DNA from: Desulfosalsimonas propionicica
GTDB lineage: Bacteria > Desulfobacterota > Desulfobacteria > Desulfobacterales > Desulfosalsimonadaceae
Assembly: GCF_013761005.1 (NCBI RefSeq)
Contig: NZ_JACDUS010000008.1
Location: 1 to 64,000, forward strand
DNA: 64,000 bases
Direction: 5' to 3'
Positions 51,568 through 59,573 of the stretch are shown here, piece by piece (within the stretch, counting starts at the first letter, position 1; every line of letters starts with the position of its first letter). The position numbers and the translations under genes were made by a program. Below the pieces are notes generated by a model. The model was not told the origin of the DNA and did no database searches. It saw nothing but the letters and a program-made list of their open reading frames with translations.

Positions 51568-51582
51568 TGGCACACCTGTTGC
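51568..51582 (+). promoter_or_regulatory. Sigma-54 promoter of the zraP-like gene
   Basis: TGGCACACCTGTTGC matches the -24/-12 consensus TGGCACG-N4-TTGC with exact GG-N10-GC spacing (GG 51569-51570, GC 51581-51582). The predicted start near 51594 lies about 57 bases before the zraP-like ATG. The divergently encoded sigma-54 activator is the expected regulator. Confidence 0.88.
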
Positions 51583-51650
51583 TTTTAAGTTGTCAAACAG
51601 ATCATTTGTGAAAAAACTGTAAAATCAATAACCCAAAGGAGGAAGGAAAA

Positions 51651-52061
51651 ATGATGAAAAAGACAGTTACCATACTTACAGTGCTGGCAGTGGCCGGTCT
51701 GATCGCGGGCGTGGCATTTGCCGGGCCCCGGGGCGGCCCCGGGGGCGGTTACAATCAGGGCTACGGACCCGGAGCCCATGCCGGGACCTGTTATTACGGC
51801 GAAAACTTCGGACCGCAGCATCAGGCTTTTCTTGATGAAACCGCGGATCTTCGAAATGAATTGGCAGGCAAGCGCGGTGAGTATCATGCGCTGATGGCCA
51901 ATGGCAATCCCGACCCGAAGCAGGCCGCGCGGCTACAGCAGGAAATGAACAGCATTCGGGAGCAGATTCGGGCAAAGGCCCGGGACCGCGGCATTAATGC
52001 ACCTGTTGGAACCCGCGGCTACGGCGGACGGGGTTACCACAGAGGAGGCCGGTGCTGGTAG
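51651..52061 (+). CDS. ZraP-like periplasmic Zn-binding chaperone (CpxP superfamily)
   Basis: A 136-residue exported protein. The signal peptide (about 1-23, KKTVTILTVLAVAGLIAGVAFA) is followed by a Gly/Pro/Tyr-rich stretch (GPRGGPGGGYNQGYGPGAHAGTCYYG), a helical core (HQAFLDETADLRNELAGKRGEYHALMA...LQQEMNSIREQIRAKARDRGI) with the LxxQ-type features of the Spy/CpxP/ZraP family, and a His/Cys tail (GYHRGGRCW) that could bind zinc. GGAGGAAGG precedes the ATG. The sigma-54 promoter and the divergent ZraSR-type genes support the ZraP assignment. Confidence 0.87.
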   Translation: MMKKTVTILTVLAVAGLIAGVAFAGPRGGPGGGYNQGYGPGAHAGTCYYGENFGPQHQAFLDETADLRNELAGKRGEYHALMANGNPDPKQAARLQQEMNSIREQIRAKARDRGINAPVGTRGYGGRGYHRGGRCW

Positions 52062-52076
52062 GCCGACTGCAACCAC

Positions 52077-52119
52077 TGCCCGGGGCCAAGCCTGTCGGTT
52101 GAGCTCCGGGCATTTTTTT
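52077..52119 (+). terminator. Intrinsic terminator after the zraP-like gene
   Basis: TGCCCGG (52077-52083) pairs with CCGGGCA (52106-52112), followed by seven T. Confidence 0.8.
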
Positions 52120-52239
52120 ATCTGCTTTCCATCCCGCCATTCTATCATTTATTGTCCCCTTATGTTTTCAGCTCGGTCGTGGTATACTGCTTCAAAAAAC
52201 CGGGACTAATCATGATGCACTCGTAAAAAGTCACGATCT

Positions 52240-52361
52240 GACGGCTTTGTAAAAGTTCAAGATCAAGGCTTGCGCGATTCCGAAGAATGCAGCGTACCTA
52301 ACGTACGTGAAATTCTGAGGGATCGCGCGTAACGCAGATATTGGACTTTTACGAAGCCGTC
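52240..52361. repeat. Palindromic dispersed element with GACGGCTTyGTAAAAGT ends
   Basis: The 122-bp element is bounded by GACGGCTTTGTAAAAGT and its inverted partner (ACTTTTACGAAGCCGTC), one mismatch in 17. Inside, GCGCGATTCCG...GTAC and GTACGT...GGGATCGCGC pair as well, so the whole element folds into one long hairpin. It reaches to 22 bases before the dus start. From general recollection, similar elements are common in Desulfobacterota genomes. Confidence 0.7.
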
Positions 52362-52382
52362 AATCTTGAAAACAGGAAACCA

Positions 52383-53402
52383 ATGACACAATTGACAGCA
52401 GATCTGAACCGATCCATCGACATCGGCGGCCGGCAGGCGGATTCGCGCCTGCTAATGGCGCCCATGGCCGGTCTGACCCACGTGGCCTTCCGGCACCTGG
52501 CGGCCGGGTATGGCGGATACGGACTCATGTTTACCGAGATGTGCAGTGCAAAAGCACTTCCCCAGGAAAATCCCAGGGTATCACCCGTATTTCAGTGGCG
52601 GCCATCTGAACTGCCAAACCTGGTCTGCCAGATTTTCGGGTCAGACCCGGATACAATGGTCCGGGCGGCCCGGCGGATCGAATCCGAGGGGTTTTTCGGG
52701 GTGGATGTCAACATGGGGTGCTGCGTGGCCGCCATTTGCAAGCAGGGCGCGGGCGCGGCCCTGCTGCGGCAGCCGGACAGGGCAGCTGATATTGTGGCTG
52801 CTCTGCGCGGGGCGGTCGATATCCCGGTTACGGTAAAATTCCGTACGGGCTGGCAGGATGATCCGGACCTTGCTGTGAACATGGCCCGTCGTCTGGCCGA
52901 TGCAGGCGCAGACGCGCTGACTTTTCATCCCCGGGTGGCCCCGGATCTGCGCGCCAGACCGCCGAAATGGGATTATATCCGGGCGGTCAAAGAGGCGGTG
53001 GACATCCCGGTATTTGGCAACGGAGAGGTGTTTTCGGAAAAAGACTGCCGGGCCATGCTTGATAAAACCGGCTGCCACGGGGTGGCGCTGGGCCGCATGG
53101 CCCTGGCGCGGCCCTGGATTTTTGCACAATGGACCGGGGGCTTTGTGCCTGACGAAGAGACTTATCCCAAATGCGCCCACCGGATGCTGGATCTGCTGGC
53201 GCACTATTATGAGTCGGTCAACGCCCTTCGGCGCTTTCGGAAATGGATTGTTTATTTTGCCGCCAATTTTGTCTACGGCCACCAGTTTTCCTCAAAGGTG
53301 CGCCGGGCCAAAGATATGGATGCGGCCCGCAGGGAAATCGACGCTTTTTTTGCATCTGATGCCGCACGGGGCAGTGTCCCCAACCGCAACCTGTTCCAGT
53401 GA
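52383..53402 (+). CDS. dus: tRNA-dihydrouridine synthase
   Basis: A 339-residue FMN TIM-barrel enzyme with LLMAPMAGLTHVAFR (about 20-34), DVNMGCCV (the catalytic-Cys region, where most relatives read NxGCP), KFRTGW, FHPRVAPDLR and NGEVFS. The changed residues after GC (GCCV instead of GCPVxK) are unusual but keep a Cys. It reduces uridines in the tRNA D-loop. The ATG at 52383 follows ACAGGAAACC; a longer frame reads through the palindromic element. Confidence 0.88.
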   Translation: MTQLTADLNRSIDIGGRQADSRLLMAPMAGLTHVAFRHLAAGYGGYGLMFTEMCSAKALPQENPRVSPVFQWRPSELPNLVCQIFGSDPDTMVRAARRIESEGFFGVDVNMGCCVAAICKQGAGAALLRQPDRAADIVAALRGAVDIPVTVKFRTGWQDDPDLAVNMARRLADAGADALTFHPRVAPDLRARPPKWDYIRAVKEAVDIPVFGNGEVFSEKDCRAMLDKTGCHGVALGRMALARPWIFAQWTGGFVPDEETYPKCAHRMLDLLAHYYESVNALRRFRKWIVYFAANFVYGHQFSSKVRRAKDMDAARREIDAFFASDAARGSVPNRNLFQ

Positions 53403-53545
53403 ACCAGGGCTGGTTTCTTTATCGACTCTTTACAAATGGCTCTGAATGTGCAATAAATTATGGCTATTTTTGTTTTTGAATCAAAAAACCATAAAACATT
53501 GGTTGTCTACAGGGTGCGCTTGTGATGCTTTGGGACCCGGGCAAT

Positions 53546-54601
53546 ATGACCATACGTGAAGATTTTGAAAAACGGGAGGACGCCTTTATCTCGCCCTACG
53601 GGGTCAAGGCTTCCGCATCTGCCGGGCGCAGGGAGCCAGAGCCGGCGTGCCCGGTGAGAACCGTGTTCCAGCAGGACCGGGACCGGATCGTGTTCTGCAA
53701 TGCATTCAGGCGTCTGAAGCACAAGACACAGGTATTTTTGTCCCCCCTGGGCGATCACTACCGCACCCGGCTCACCCATACCCTTGAAGTGGCAGAGGTG
53801 GCCCGCACCATCTGCCGGGCCATGCGCTTAAACGAGGACCTGGCAGAAGCCGTGGCCCTGGGCCATGATCTGGGCCATACCCCTTTCGGACACTCCGGGG
53901 AAACCGCGTTAAAGGAAATTTTCAGCGCGGAATTCAATCACAGCGAACAGAGCCTGCGGGTGGTGGACGTGCTGGAGCGAAACGGCCGGGGCCTGAATCT
54001 GACCCGTGAGGTCAGAGACGGTATTGTCAAGCACTCCAAGGGGTTTGGCGACATCATCCCGGCCGACCCCGGCAAGATGGCCGCCACGGTTGAGGGCAGG
54101 ATTGTGCGGTTTGCCGATATCATCGCCTACCTCAACCATGATCTCGATGATGCCGTGCGAAGCGGGGTGGTTCGACAAAGCCATATTCCGGAAATCTGTG
54201 TCAAAACCCTGGGAGGCACCCACGCCCAGCGGGCCACCACCATGATCCGGGATTTGATCTTTTCCAGCCGTGTGATGGACGATCATCTGGAACTGGCTTT
54301 TTCAGACGAGATGTTTTCCGCCATGAGCGAGCTGCGCCAGTTTCTCTATGAAAATGTTTATCGTTCCGCGCCGGTGCATGCCGAGTTTATCAAGGCCAAA
54401 AAACTCATATCCGAGCTCTACGCTTATTTCCTCAATCATCCGGATCAGCTTAGGGAAAAAATGACCGGTCTGGAAATGGAGGAGGGCTATTTTGAATCCA
54501 CGCAGGTGGAAAGAATCATCTGCGATTATATCGCCAGCATGACCGACCGGTATGTGCTGCGGCTGTATAATGAAATTTTTATCCCCACGCCCCTGGTGTA
54601 A
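53546..54601 (+). CDS. dgt: Deoxyguanosinetriphosphate triphosphohydrolase-like HD protein
   Basis: A roughly 351-residue HD-domain phosphohydrolase: RLKHKTQVFLSPLGDHYRTRLTHTLEVAEVAR and GHDLGHTPFGHSGE carry the paired His/Asp metal ligands of dGTPases, and IVRFADIIAYLNHDLDDA the distal Asp. It hydrolyses dNTPs to deoxynucleosides and triphosphate. Two upstream starts (GTG 53522, ATG 53525) exist; MTIREDFEKRED at 53546 matches the family N-terminus, though none has a strong ribosome site. The stop overlaps the next start (TAATG). Confidence 0.92.
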   Translation: MTIREDFEKREDAFISPYGVKASASAGRREPEPACPVRTVFQQDRDRIVFCNAFRRLKHKTQVFLSPLGDHYRTRLTHTLEVAEVARTICRAMRLNEDLAEAVALGHDLGHTPFGHSGETALKEIFSAEFNHSEQSLRVVDVLERNGRGLNLTREVRDGIVKHSKGFGDIIPADPGKMAATVEGRIVRFADIIAYLNHDLDDAVRSGVVRQSHIPEICVKTLGGTHAQRATTMIRDLIFSSRVMDDHLELAFSDEMFSAMSELRQFLYENVYRSAPVHAEFIKAKKLISELYAYFLNHPDQLREKMTGLEMEEGYFESTQVERIICDYIASMTDRYVLRLYNEIFIPTPLV

Positions 54602-55242
54602 TGCATATGGAGCCGCAACGTCCGGTAGCAGACCTGGCTGCAGATCCGCGCATTGAGCCTGTTGTCAAAGAGCTTGAATCATTGTATGCGGAAATGGACC
54701 GGCAGTATGATCATGCCGCGGCCGGCTACGGGTTTTCCTGCACCGGATGTGCGGATAATTGCTGCCTGACCCGTTTTTATCATCATACCTTTCTGGAATA
54801 TATTTTTCTGCGAAAGGGTTTTGAGCAGCTTTCCGGGCGCATGCGCGCAGAGATCAAAAAAAGTGCCGTCCAATATGCAGACGCGCTCAGGCGTGCCCAA
54901 AGAAACGGCGCAGATGCCCCTTTTCGCATGATGTGCCCGCTAAACCGGGAGGGCTGGTGCGTGCTTTACGGATTTCGGCCCATGATTTGCCGGCTCCACG
55001 GCATTCCCCACGAACTGGAGCCGCCCGGGGGGCAGAGGATGGTTTTTTATCACGGATGCGCCGCCTTTGACAGCCAGTGCGGGCATCTGCCCTATCAAAG
55101 CTTTGATCGCACCCCCTTTTACATCCGCATGTCCGGGCTGGAACAGGAGCTGAAACAAAAACTCGGCATTGCGGAAAAATCAAAAAAAACCGTGGCGGAT
55201 ATGCTGATCCACGATAAGGTGCCCATCCATGCAATATCTTGA
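54601..55242 (+). CDS. YkgJ-family CxxCxxxCC protein (putative Zn/Fe-chelating)
   Basis: A 213-residue cytoplasmic protein. The N-terminal signature FSCTGCADNCCLTRF contains C-x2-C-x3-CC of the YkgJ/CxxCxxxCC family, and later CPLNREGWCVLYGFRPMICRLHG supplies the partner cysteines, followed by HGCAAFDSQCG. Such proteins are thought to bind Zn or an Fe-S cluster; their function is not established. It overlaps dgt by one base and the next, similar gene by 14 bases, so the three form an operon. Confidence 0.85.
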   Translation: MHMEPQRPVADLAADPRIEPVVKELESLYAEMDRQYDHAAAGYGFSCTGCADNCCLTRFYHHTFLEYIFLRKGFEQLSGRMRAEIKKSAVQYADALRRAQRNGADAPFRMMCPLNREGWCVLYGFRPMICRLHGIPHELEPPGGQRMVFYHGCAAFDSQCGHLPYQSFDRTPFYIRMSGLEQELKQKLGIAEKSKKTVADMLIHDKVPIHAIS

Positions 55243-56005
55243 GCAAGATCCCGATCAAATTCCCGGCCGCCGGTTGTCTGAAAACGAAACATTTACTCTT
55301 GACTGTCATCCCGGGGTGCCGTGCTTTAATCAGTGCTGCAGAAACCTCAACCTGTATCTGTATCCCTATGACGTGATCCGGCTGAAAAACAGCCTGGGCA
55401 TATCCTCTGATGAGTTCATTGACACCCATACCCATGTGGTGCTGCGCGAGGGCAGCCATTTCCCGCACGTGCTGCTGGCCATGGCGGAAAACGCGGAAAA
55501 AACCTGCCCGTTTCTCACGGATGCCGGATGCCGGGTGTATGCGGATCGCCCCCAGACCTGCCGGGCCTTTCCCGTGGAGCAGGCCCTTTATTTCAGCGAA
55601 GGTGTGCCAAAGCTGATCCATTATCTTCGTCCGCCGGATTTCTGCTGCGGCATCAAGGAAGGCCGCACGCATACCCCAAAATCCTGGGAGGCGGACCAGA
55701 ACGCGGCATTTTACAACCAAATGACCATTGAATGGGCCCAGGTGATGCGGCTTTTTTCCCAGGATCCCTGGGGAGGGGAGGGCCCGGACGGGCAAAAGGG
55801 CAAAATGGCGTTTATGGCGGCCTACAATGTGGATATGTTTCGCAGGTTTGTGCTGGAAAGCAGTTTTTTCAAACGCTTTCACGTCAAGCAGGACCTGCGG
55901 CTAAAGATCAGGTCCGATGACGTGGCCCTTTTGCGTCTGGGCATGGCCTGGATCCAGTTGGCCGTATTCGGCATCCAGACCCCGAGGCTGCGGTTGAAAA
56001 AATAA
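55229..56005 (+). CDS. YkgJ-family CxxCxxxCC protein (putative Zn/Fe-chelating), second copy
   Basis: A 258-residue protein of the same family as its upstream neighbour but longer: CHPGVPCFNQCCRNLNLYLYPYDVIRLKN carries the N-terminal cysteines, then CPFLTDAGCRVYADRPQTCRAFPVE the second set, and FCCGIKEG a third. The LYPYDVxRLxxxLGxSSxEF string is typical of the larger YkgJ subfamily. Substrate and role are unknown. It is the last gene of the dgt operon and is convergent with rarA. Confidence 0.87.
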   Translation: MQYLEQDPDQIPGRRLSENETFTLDCHPGVPCFNQCCRNLNLYLYPYDVIRLKNSLGISSDEFIDTHTHVVLREGSHFPHVLLAMAENAEKTCPFLTDAGCRVYADRPQTCRAFPVEQALYFSEGVPKLIHYLRPPDFCCGIKEGRTHTPKSWEADQNAAFYNQMTIEWAQVMRLFSQDPWGGEGPDGQKGKMAFMAAYNVDMFRRFVLESSFFKRFHVKQDLRLKIRSDDVALLRLGMAWIQLAVFGIQTPRLRLKK

Positions 56006-56060
56006 CCGGCCCGGGCGCTGATATTCGGTCTGCAGCATCCAAAGTCGCCCGGGCGGGCTG

Positions 56061-57428
56061 TCAGGTTTTTTTTTGCTGTTTTTTTATCTCCCGCCATTTG
56101 TCGAGCCGCTGTTTGATCAGCTTTTCATCGCCCCGGTCCGTGGGATGGTATACCAGGGCGTCTTTGAGCTGGTCGGGCAGATGGTCCTGCGGGGCAAAAG
56201 CGTCCTTGTAGTTGTGGGCATAGCGGTATCCCCGGCCGTAGCCCATGTCCTTCATCAGCCTTGTGGGGGCGTTTCGGATATGGTGAGGCACGGGCAGGGA
56301 CCCGGTTTTTTCCACCATTTGTCTGGCTTCGCCCCATGCGGTGTAGATGCTGTTGCTTTTGGGGGCGGTGGCCAGATACACGGCAGCCTGGGCCAGGCTC
56401 AAATCGCCTTCCGGCGAGCCCAGAAAACGGTAGGCCTCCATGGCATCCATGCTCACGGCCAGGGCCCGGGGATCTGCGTTGCCGATGTCTTCTGAGGCAA
56501 ACCGCACCATGCGCCGGGCAATGTAGAAGGGGTCCTCTCCTGCGGCCATCATCCGGGCCAGCCAGTAAAGCCCGGCATCCGGATCACTTCCCCGCAGGCT
56601 TTTGTGAAACGCGGAAATCAGGTTATAGTGTTCTTCCCCGGCCTTGTCATAGGACAGGGATTTTCTTTGCAAAGCCTTTTCCACGTGATCCAGGCGGATC
56701 TGCGCAGGGTTTTCCTGCCCGTTTTCGCCCACCATGTCCATGGCCGCAATCTCGGCCGCATTTAACGCAGCCCGGCCGTCTCCGTCCGAAATGGCGGCTA
56801 TATGGCCTGCAGCCTCATCCGTGATTGTCAGGCCCATGTCGCCAAGCCCGCGCTTGGTATCGGAGAGGGCCCGCATGACAAGGGTTTTGATTTCTTCATC
56901 CGATAGCCGCTCCAGGGCAATGACCCGGCAGCGCGACAGCAGCGCGGAGATGACCTCAAAGGAGGGGTTTTCCGTGGTGGCCCCGATCAGGGTGATCAGT
57001 CCGCTTTCCACATGGTGTAAAAACGCGTCTTGCTGGGATTTGTTAAATCGATGGATTTCGTCGACAAACAGCAGGGTGCGGCGGTTGTGGTATTTTTTCT
57101 GGTTCCGGGCCGTGTCAATGACGTCCCGGATATCTTTGACCCCGGTTAACACGGCGGAAAACTGGATGAAATGGCATTGGGTCCGGGCTGCCATGATCCG
57201 GGCCAGGGTGGTTTTGCCGGTGCCCGGCGGGCCCCACAGGATCATGGAAAAGATCCGGTCGTTTTCAATGGCGTTTCGGATCAGCGAGCCCGGTCCCACG
57301 GCATGCTGCTGGCCGATGAACGCATCGAGATCCAGGGGCCGCATCCGGTCGGCCAGGGGGCGGTGGGCCGCGTTTGACTTTTCTGACTGGTAATCAAACA
57401 GGTCCAATTCAGACACCTTACCGGACAT
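56061..57428 (-). CDS. rarA: Replication-associated recombination protein RarA (MgsA-like AAA+ ATPase)
   Basis: A 455-residue AAA+ protein with Walker A GPPGTGKTTLA (about 56-66), Walker B LLFVDEIHRFNKSQQD, sensor 1 GATTENPSFEV, and C-terminal YWLARMMAAGEDPFYIARRMVRFASEDIGNADPRAL, diagnostic of RarA/WRNIP1. The C-terminus AYSHPTDRG-like VYHPTDRGDEK is also conserved. It acts at stalled replication forks. It lies 30 bases downstream of der on the same strand. Confidence 0.95.
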   Translation of the reverse strand: MSGKVSELDLFDYQSEKSNAAHRPLADRMRPLDLDAFIGQQHAVGPGSLIRNAIENDRIFSMILWGPPGTGKTTLARIMAARTQCHFIQFSAVLTGVKDIRDVIDTARNQKKYHNRRTLLFVDEIHRFNKSQQDAFLHHVESGLITLIGATTENPSFEVISALLSRCRVIALERLSDEEIKTLVMRALSDTKRGLGDMGLTITDEAAGHIAAISDGDGRAALNAAEIAAMDMVGENGQENPAQIRLDHVEKALQRKSLSYDKAGEEHYNLISAFHKSLRGSDPDAGLYWLARMMAAGEDPFYIARRMVRFASEDIGNADPRALAVSMDAMEAYRFLGSPEGDLSLAQAAVYLATAPKSNSIYTAWGEARQMVEKTGSLPVPHHIRNAPTRLMKDMGYGRGYRYAHNYKDAFAPQDHLPDQLKDALVYHPTDRGDEKLIKQRLDKWREIKKQQKKT

Positions 57429-57458
57429 ATGCGGGCATACGCCCGGATTTTTGGTTGT

Positions 57459-58817
57459 TTATCTTGTCCTGACGGATTTTTTCTTTTTCGGGGCCTTGCG
57501 CGGCCGCTGCTCGCCGCGTTTTCGCAGCCACAGCCGGATGGGCACCATGTCAAGGCCGGCCGCTTCCCGGATCTGGTTGATCAGGTAGCGCTGGTAGGAA
57601 AAATGCACGCCTTCCGGGTAATTCACAAAACAGACAAAGGTAGGCGGCCGGGTGCCGGTCTGGGCGGCGTAATAGAATTTCAGGCGGCGGCCATGGTGCA
57701 TGGAAGGCTCGGTGCGGGTGGTGGCCGCCTCGATGATCCGGTTTAACGGGCCGGTGCCGATTCGGTGAGTGTATTGCGCGTATACGGCATCGGCGAATTC
57801 AAAAACCTTGGGCACCCGCCGGCCGGTTAAGGCGGATATGGTTAGAATCGGGGCAAAGCTCAAATACTTGGCCTGATAGCGGATATCTTCCTTGATCTGT
57901 TTGAAAACCCGGTCGGATTTTTCCACCAGGTCCCACTTGTTGAGCAGAAAAATGCAGGCCTTTCCCTTTTCAAAGGCGTATCCGGCAATGCGCACATCCT
58001 GTTCGGTGATCCCGGCGGCCGCATCGAGCATGATCAGGGCGATGTCGCAGCGGTCCAGGCTTTCCATGGCCTTGATGATGGCATATTTTTCAATTTTTTG
58101 TTTGACCCTGGATTTTCTGCGGACCCCGGCGGTGTCAATGAGCAGGTAGGGCCGGTCGTTGACCCGGCACAGGGTATCAATGGAATCCCGGGTGGTGCCG
58201 GCCTGCTCGCTGACAATGACCCGGTCTTCTCCCATGATCCGGTTGATCAGCGATGATTTCCCCACGTTTGGCCGCCCGACAACCGCCATGCGGACCGGAT
58301 CGCTTTCCGTTTCTGTTTTGGTTTCCGGCAGTGCGGCCGCCACGTCGTCGAGCAGGCCGGCAATCCCGTGGCCGTGGGCAGAGGAGAGGGCATACAGGGG
58401 TTCTGCGCCCAGTGCATAAAATTCGTAGAGATGCTCTTCCCGGCCGGGATGATCGATTTTGTTGACCGCGAAAAATACAGGCATCGAAAATCCGCGCACC
58501 AGGTCCACCAGGTCCCGGTCAAAGGCGGAAATGCCGCTTGCGCCGTCAAACAGGAGGATTACAGCGTCGGCGTCTGCGATGGCCTGGCGGATCTGGTCAT
58601 GGGTTTTTTGGGCAAAAGCGTCCTTGTCCAGGGCAAAAAAGCCCCCGGTATCCACAATGTCAAAATCCACATCGTTCCAGGATGCAGCAGCATAGTGACG
58701 ATCCCGGGTCACGCCGGGAAAATCGTCCACAAGCGCGCTGCGTGTTTTGGTCAGCCGGTTGAACAGCGTGGATTTGCCCGCGTTGGGAGGGCCTACAATG
58801 GCGACAACAGGTTTCAT
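57459..58817 (-). CDS. der: Ribosome-biogenesis GTPase Der (EngA)
   Basis: A 452-residue double GTPase. The first G domain has GPPNAGKSTLFNRL, DTGGF and NKID. The second (about 175-345) has GRPNVGKSSLINRI, DTAGVRRKSRV and NKWD. A KH-like domain closes the protein (about 355-440), followed by a basic tail. It is needed for 50S subunit assembly. The order 5-formyl-THF cyclo-ligase, der, rarA on the minus strand with short gaps suggests one transcript. Confidence 0.96.
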   Translation of the reverse strand: MKPVVAIVGPPNAGKSTLFNRLTKTRSALVDDFPGVTRDRHYAAASWNDVDFDIVDTGGFFALDKDAFAQKTHDQIRQAIADADAVILLFDGASGISAFDRDLVDLVRGFSMPVFFAVNKIDHPGREEHLYEFYALGAEPLYALSSAHGHGIAGLLDDVAAALPETKTETESDPVRMAVVGRPNVGKSSLINRIMGEDRVIVSEQAGTTRDSIDTLCRVNDRPYLLIDTAGVRRKSRVKQKIEKYAIIKAMESLDRCDIALIMLDAAAGITEQDVRIAGYAFEKGKACIFLLNKWDLVEKSDRVFKQIKEDIRYQAKYLSFAPILTISALTGRRVPKVFEFADAVYAQYTHRIGTGPLNRIIEAATTRTEPSMHHGRRLKFYYAAQTGTRPPTFVCFVNYPEGVHFSYQRYLINQIREAAGLDMVPIRLWLRKRGEQRPRKAPKKKKSVRTR

Positions 58818-58823
58818 GAAAGT

Positions 58824-59414
58824 CTATATTTTATAGATGATACGATTTTCAGTAATGATAATATCAACAGCTTTGTCATGGGATTCCATGGGCAGCACTC
58901 CATAGACCTGGTTTTCAAGGGCAAGTCCGACTTTTCGGGCGGTGTTGGGCAAAAGGGGCATCAGCCGGTCGTACCGTCCTGAGCCGTCACCCAGGCGCCC
59001 GCCTTTTTCATCAAAGGCAACGCCCGGAATCAGGGCAATATCAATATTGTCAAAGGAAACCGGCTTACACTGGTCAGGATCAGGTTCAAAGTCATGTCCG
59101 GATGCGGCTTTGATCTCTGTTTCCATTCCGGTGATCTTCAACAGCCGGCAGCCGGTCTGTTTTTTCTGGTCAAACAGCGGCAGCACCACTTCCTTGCCAA
59201 GCCGGGGGCATGCCTCAATGATGCGCGACAGGTCAATCTCCACGCCCCGGCTCAGATAAAACAGCACTATTTCAGATTCCTGGAAATTGGCAAACTCCAG
59301 CAGTTGCTCTTCGATCCGGGCCTGTTTTTGCGCCAGTTCCCGGCTGTTTAACGAAGTGATTCGCTCCCGGGTTTCTCTGCGAAGGGCCAGTTTTTTGTCT
59401 TTGACATCTTCCAT
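58824..59414 (-). CDS. 5-formyltetrahydrofolate cyclo-ligase
   Basis: A roughly 196-residue enzyme. KKLALRRETRERI is the N-terminal ATP-contacting helix, VLFYLSRGVEIDL precedes the substrate pocket, and VAFDEKGGRLGDGSGRYDRLMPLL is the family signature (FDxxGxRLGxGxGxYDR). It converts 5-formyl-THF to 5,10-methenyl-THF using ATP. The ATG at 59414 follows GGAG at proper spacing; the longer frame has no ribosome site. It lies six bases before der. Confidence 0.92.
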   Translation of the reverse strand: MEDVKDKKLALRRETRERITSLNSRELAQKQARIEEQLLEFANFQESEIVLFYLSRGVEIDLSRIIEACPRLGKEVVLPLFDQKKQTGCRLLKITGMETEIKAASGHDFEPDPDQCKPVSFDNIDIALIPGVAFDEKGGRLGDGSGRYDRLMPLLPNTARKVGLALENQVYGVLPMESHDKAVDIIITENRIIYKI

Positions 59415-59573
59415 AACCATTCTCCAAGTCTGGTAAGCGCTGAAACACCATAGCGTAAAAACGTGCAATTTGCAATAATCATTGACGAATTGGCAGGGGC
59501 ATGGTACTTAATTAAAGTTTGCCATCATTAGAAATCTCCAAGAATTATTTAAAATATTTAATATAGGGATCTT

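Noticed and set aside
54887-55882. Minus-strand frame of 331 codons opposite the two YkgJ genes
   Set aside because: Composition is Pro/Arg/His-rich shadow sequence, and the plus-strand genes have clear cysteine motifs and overlaps.
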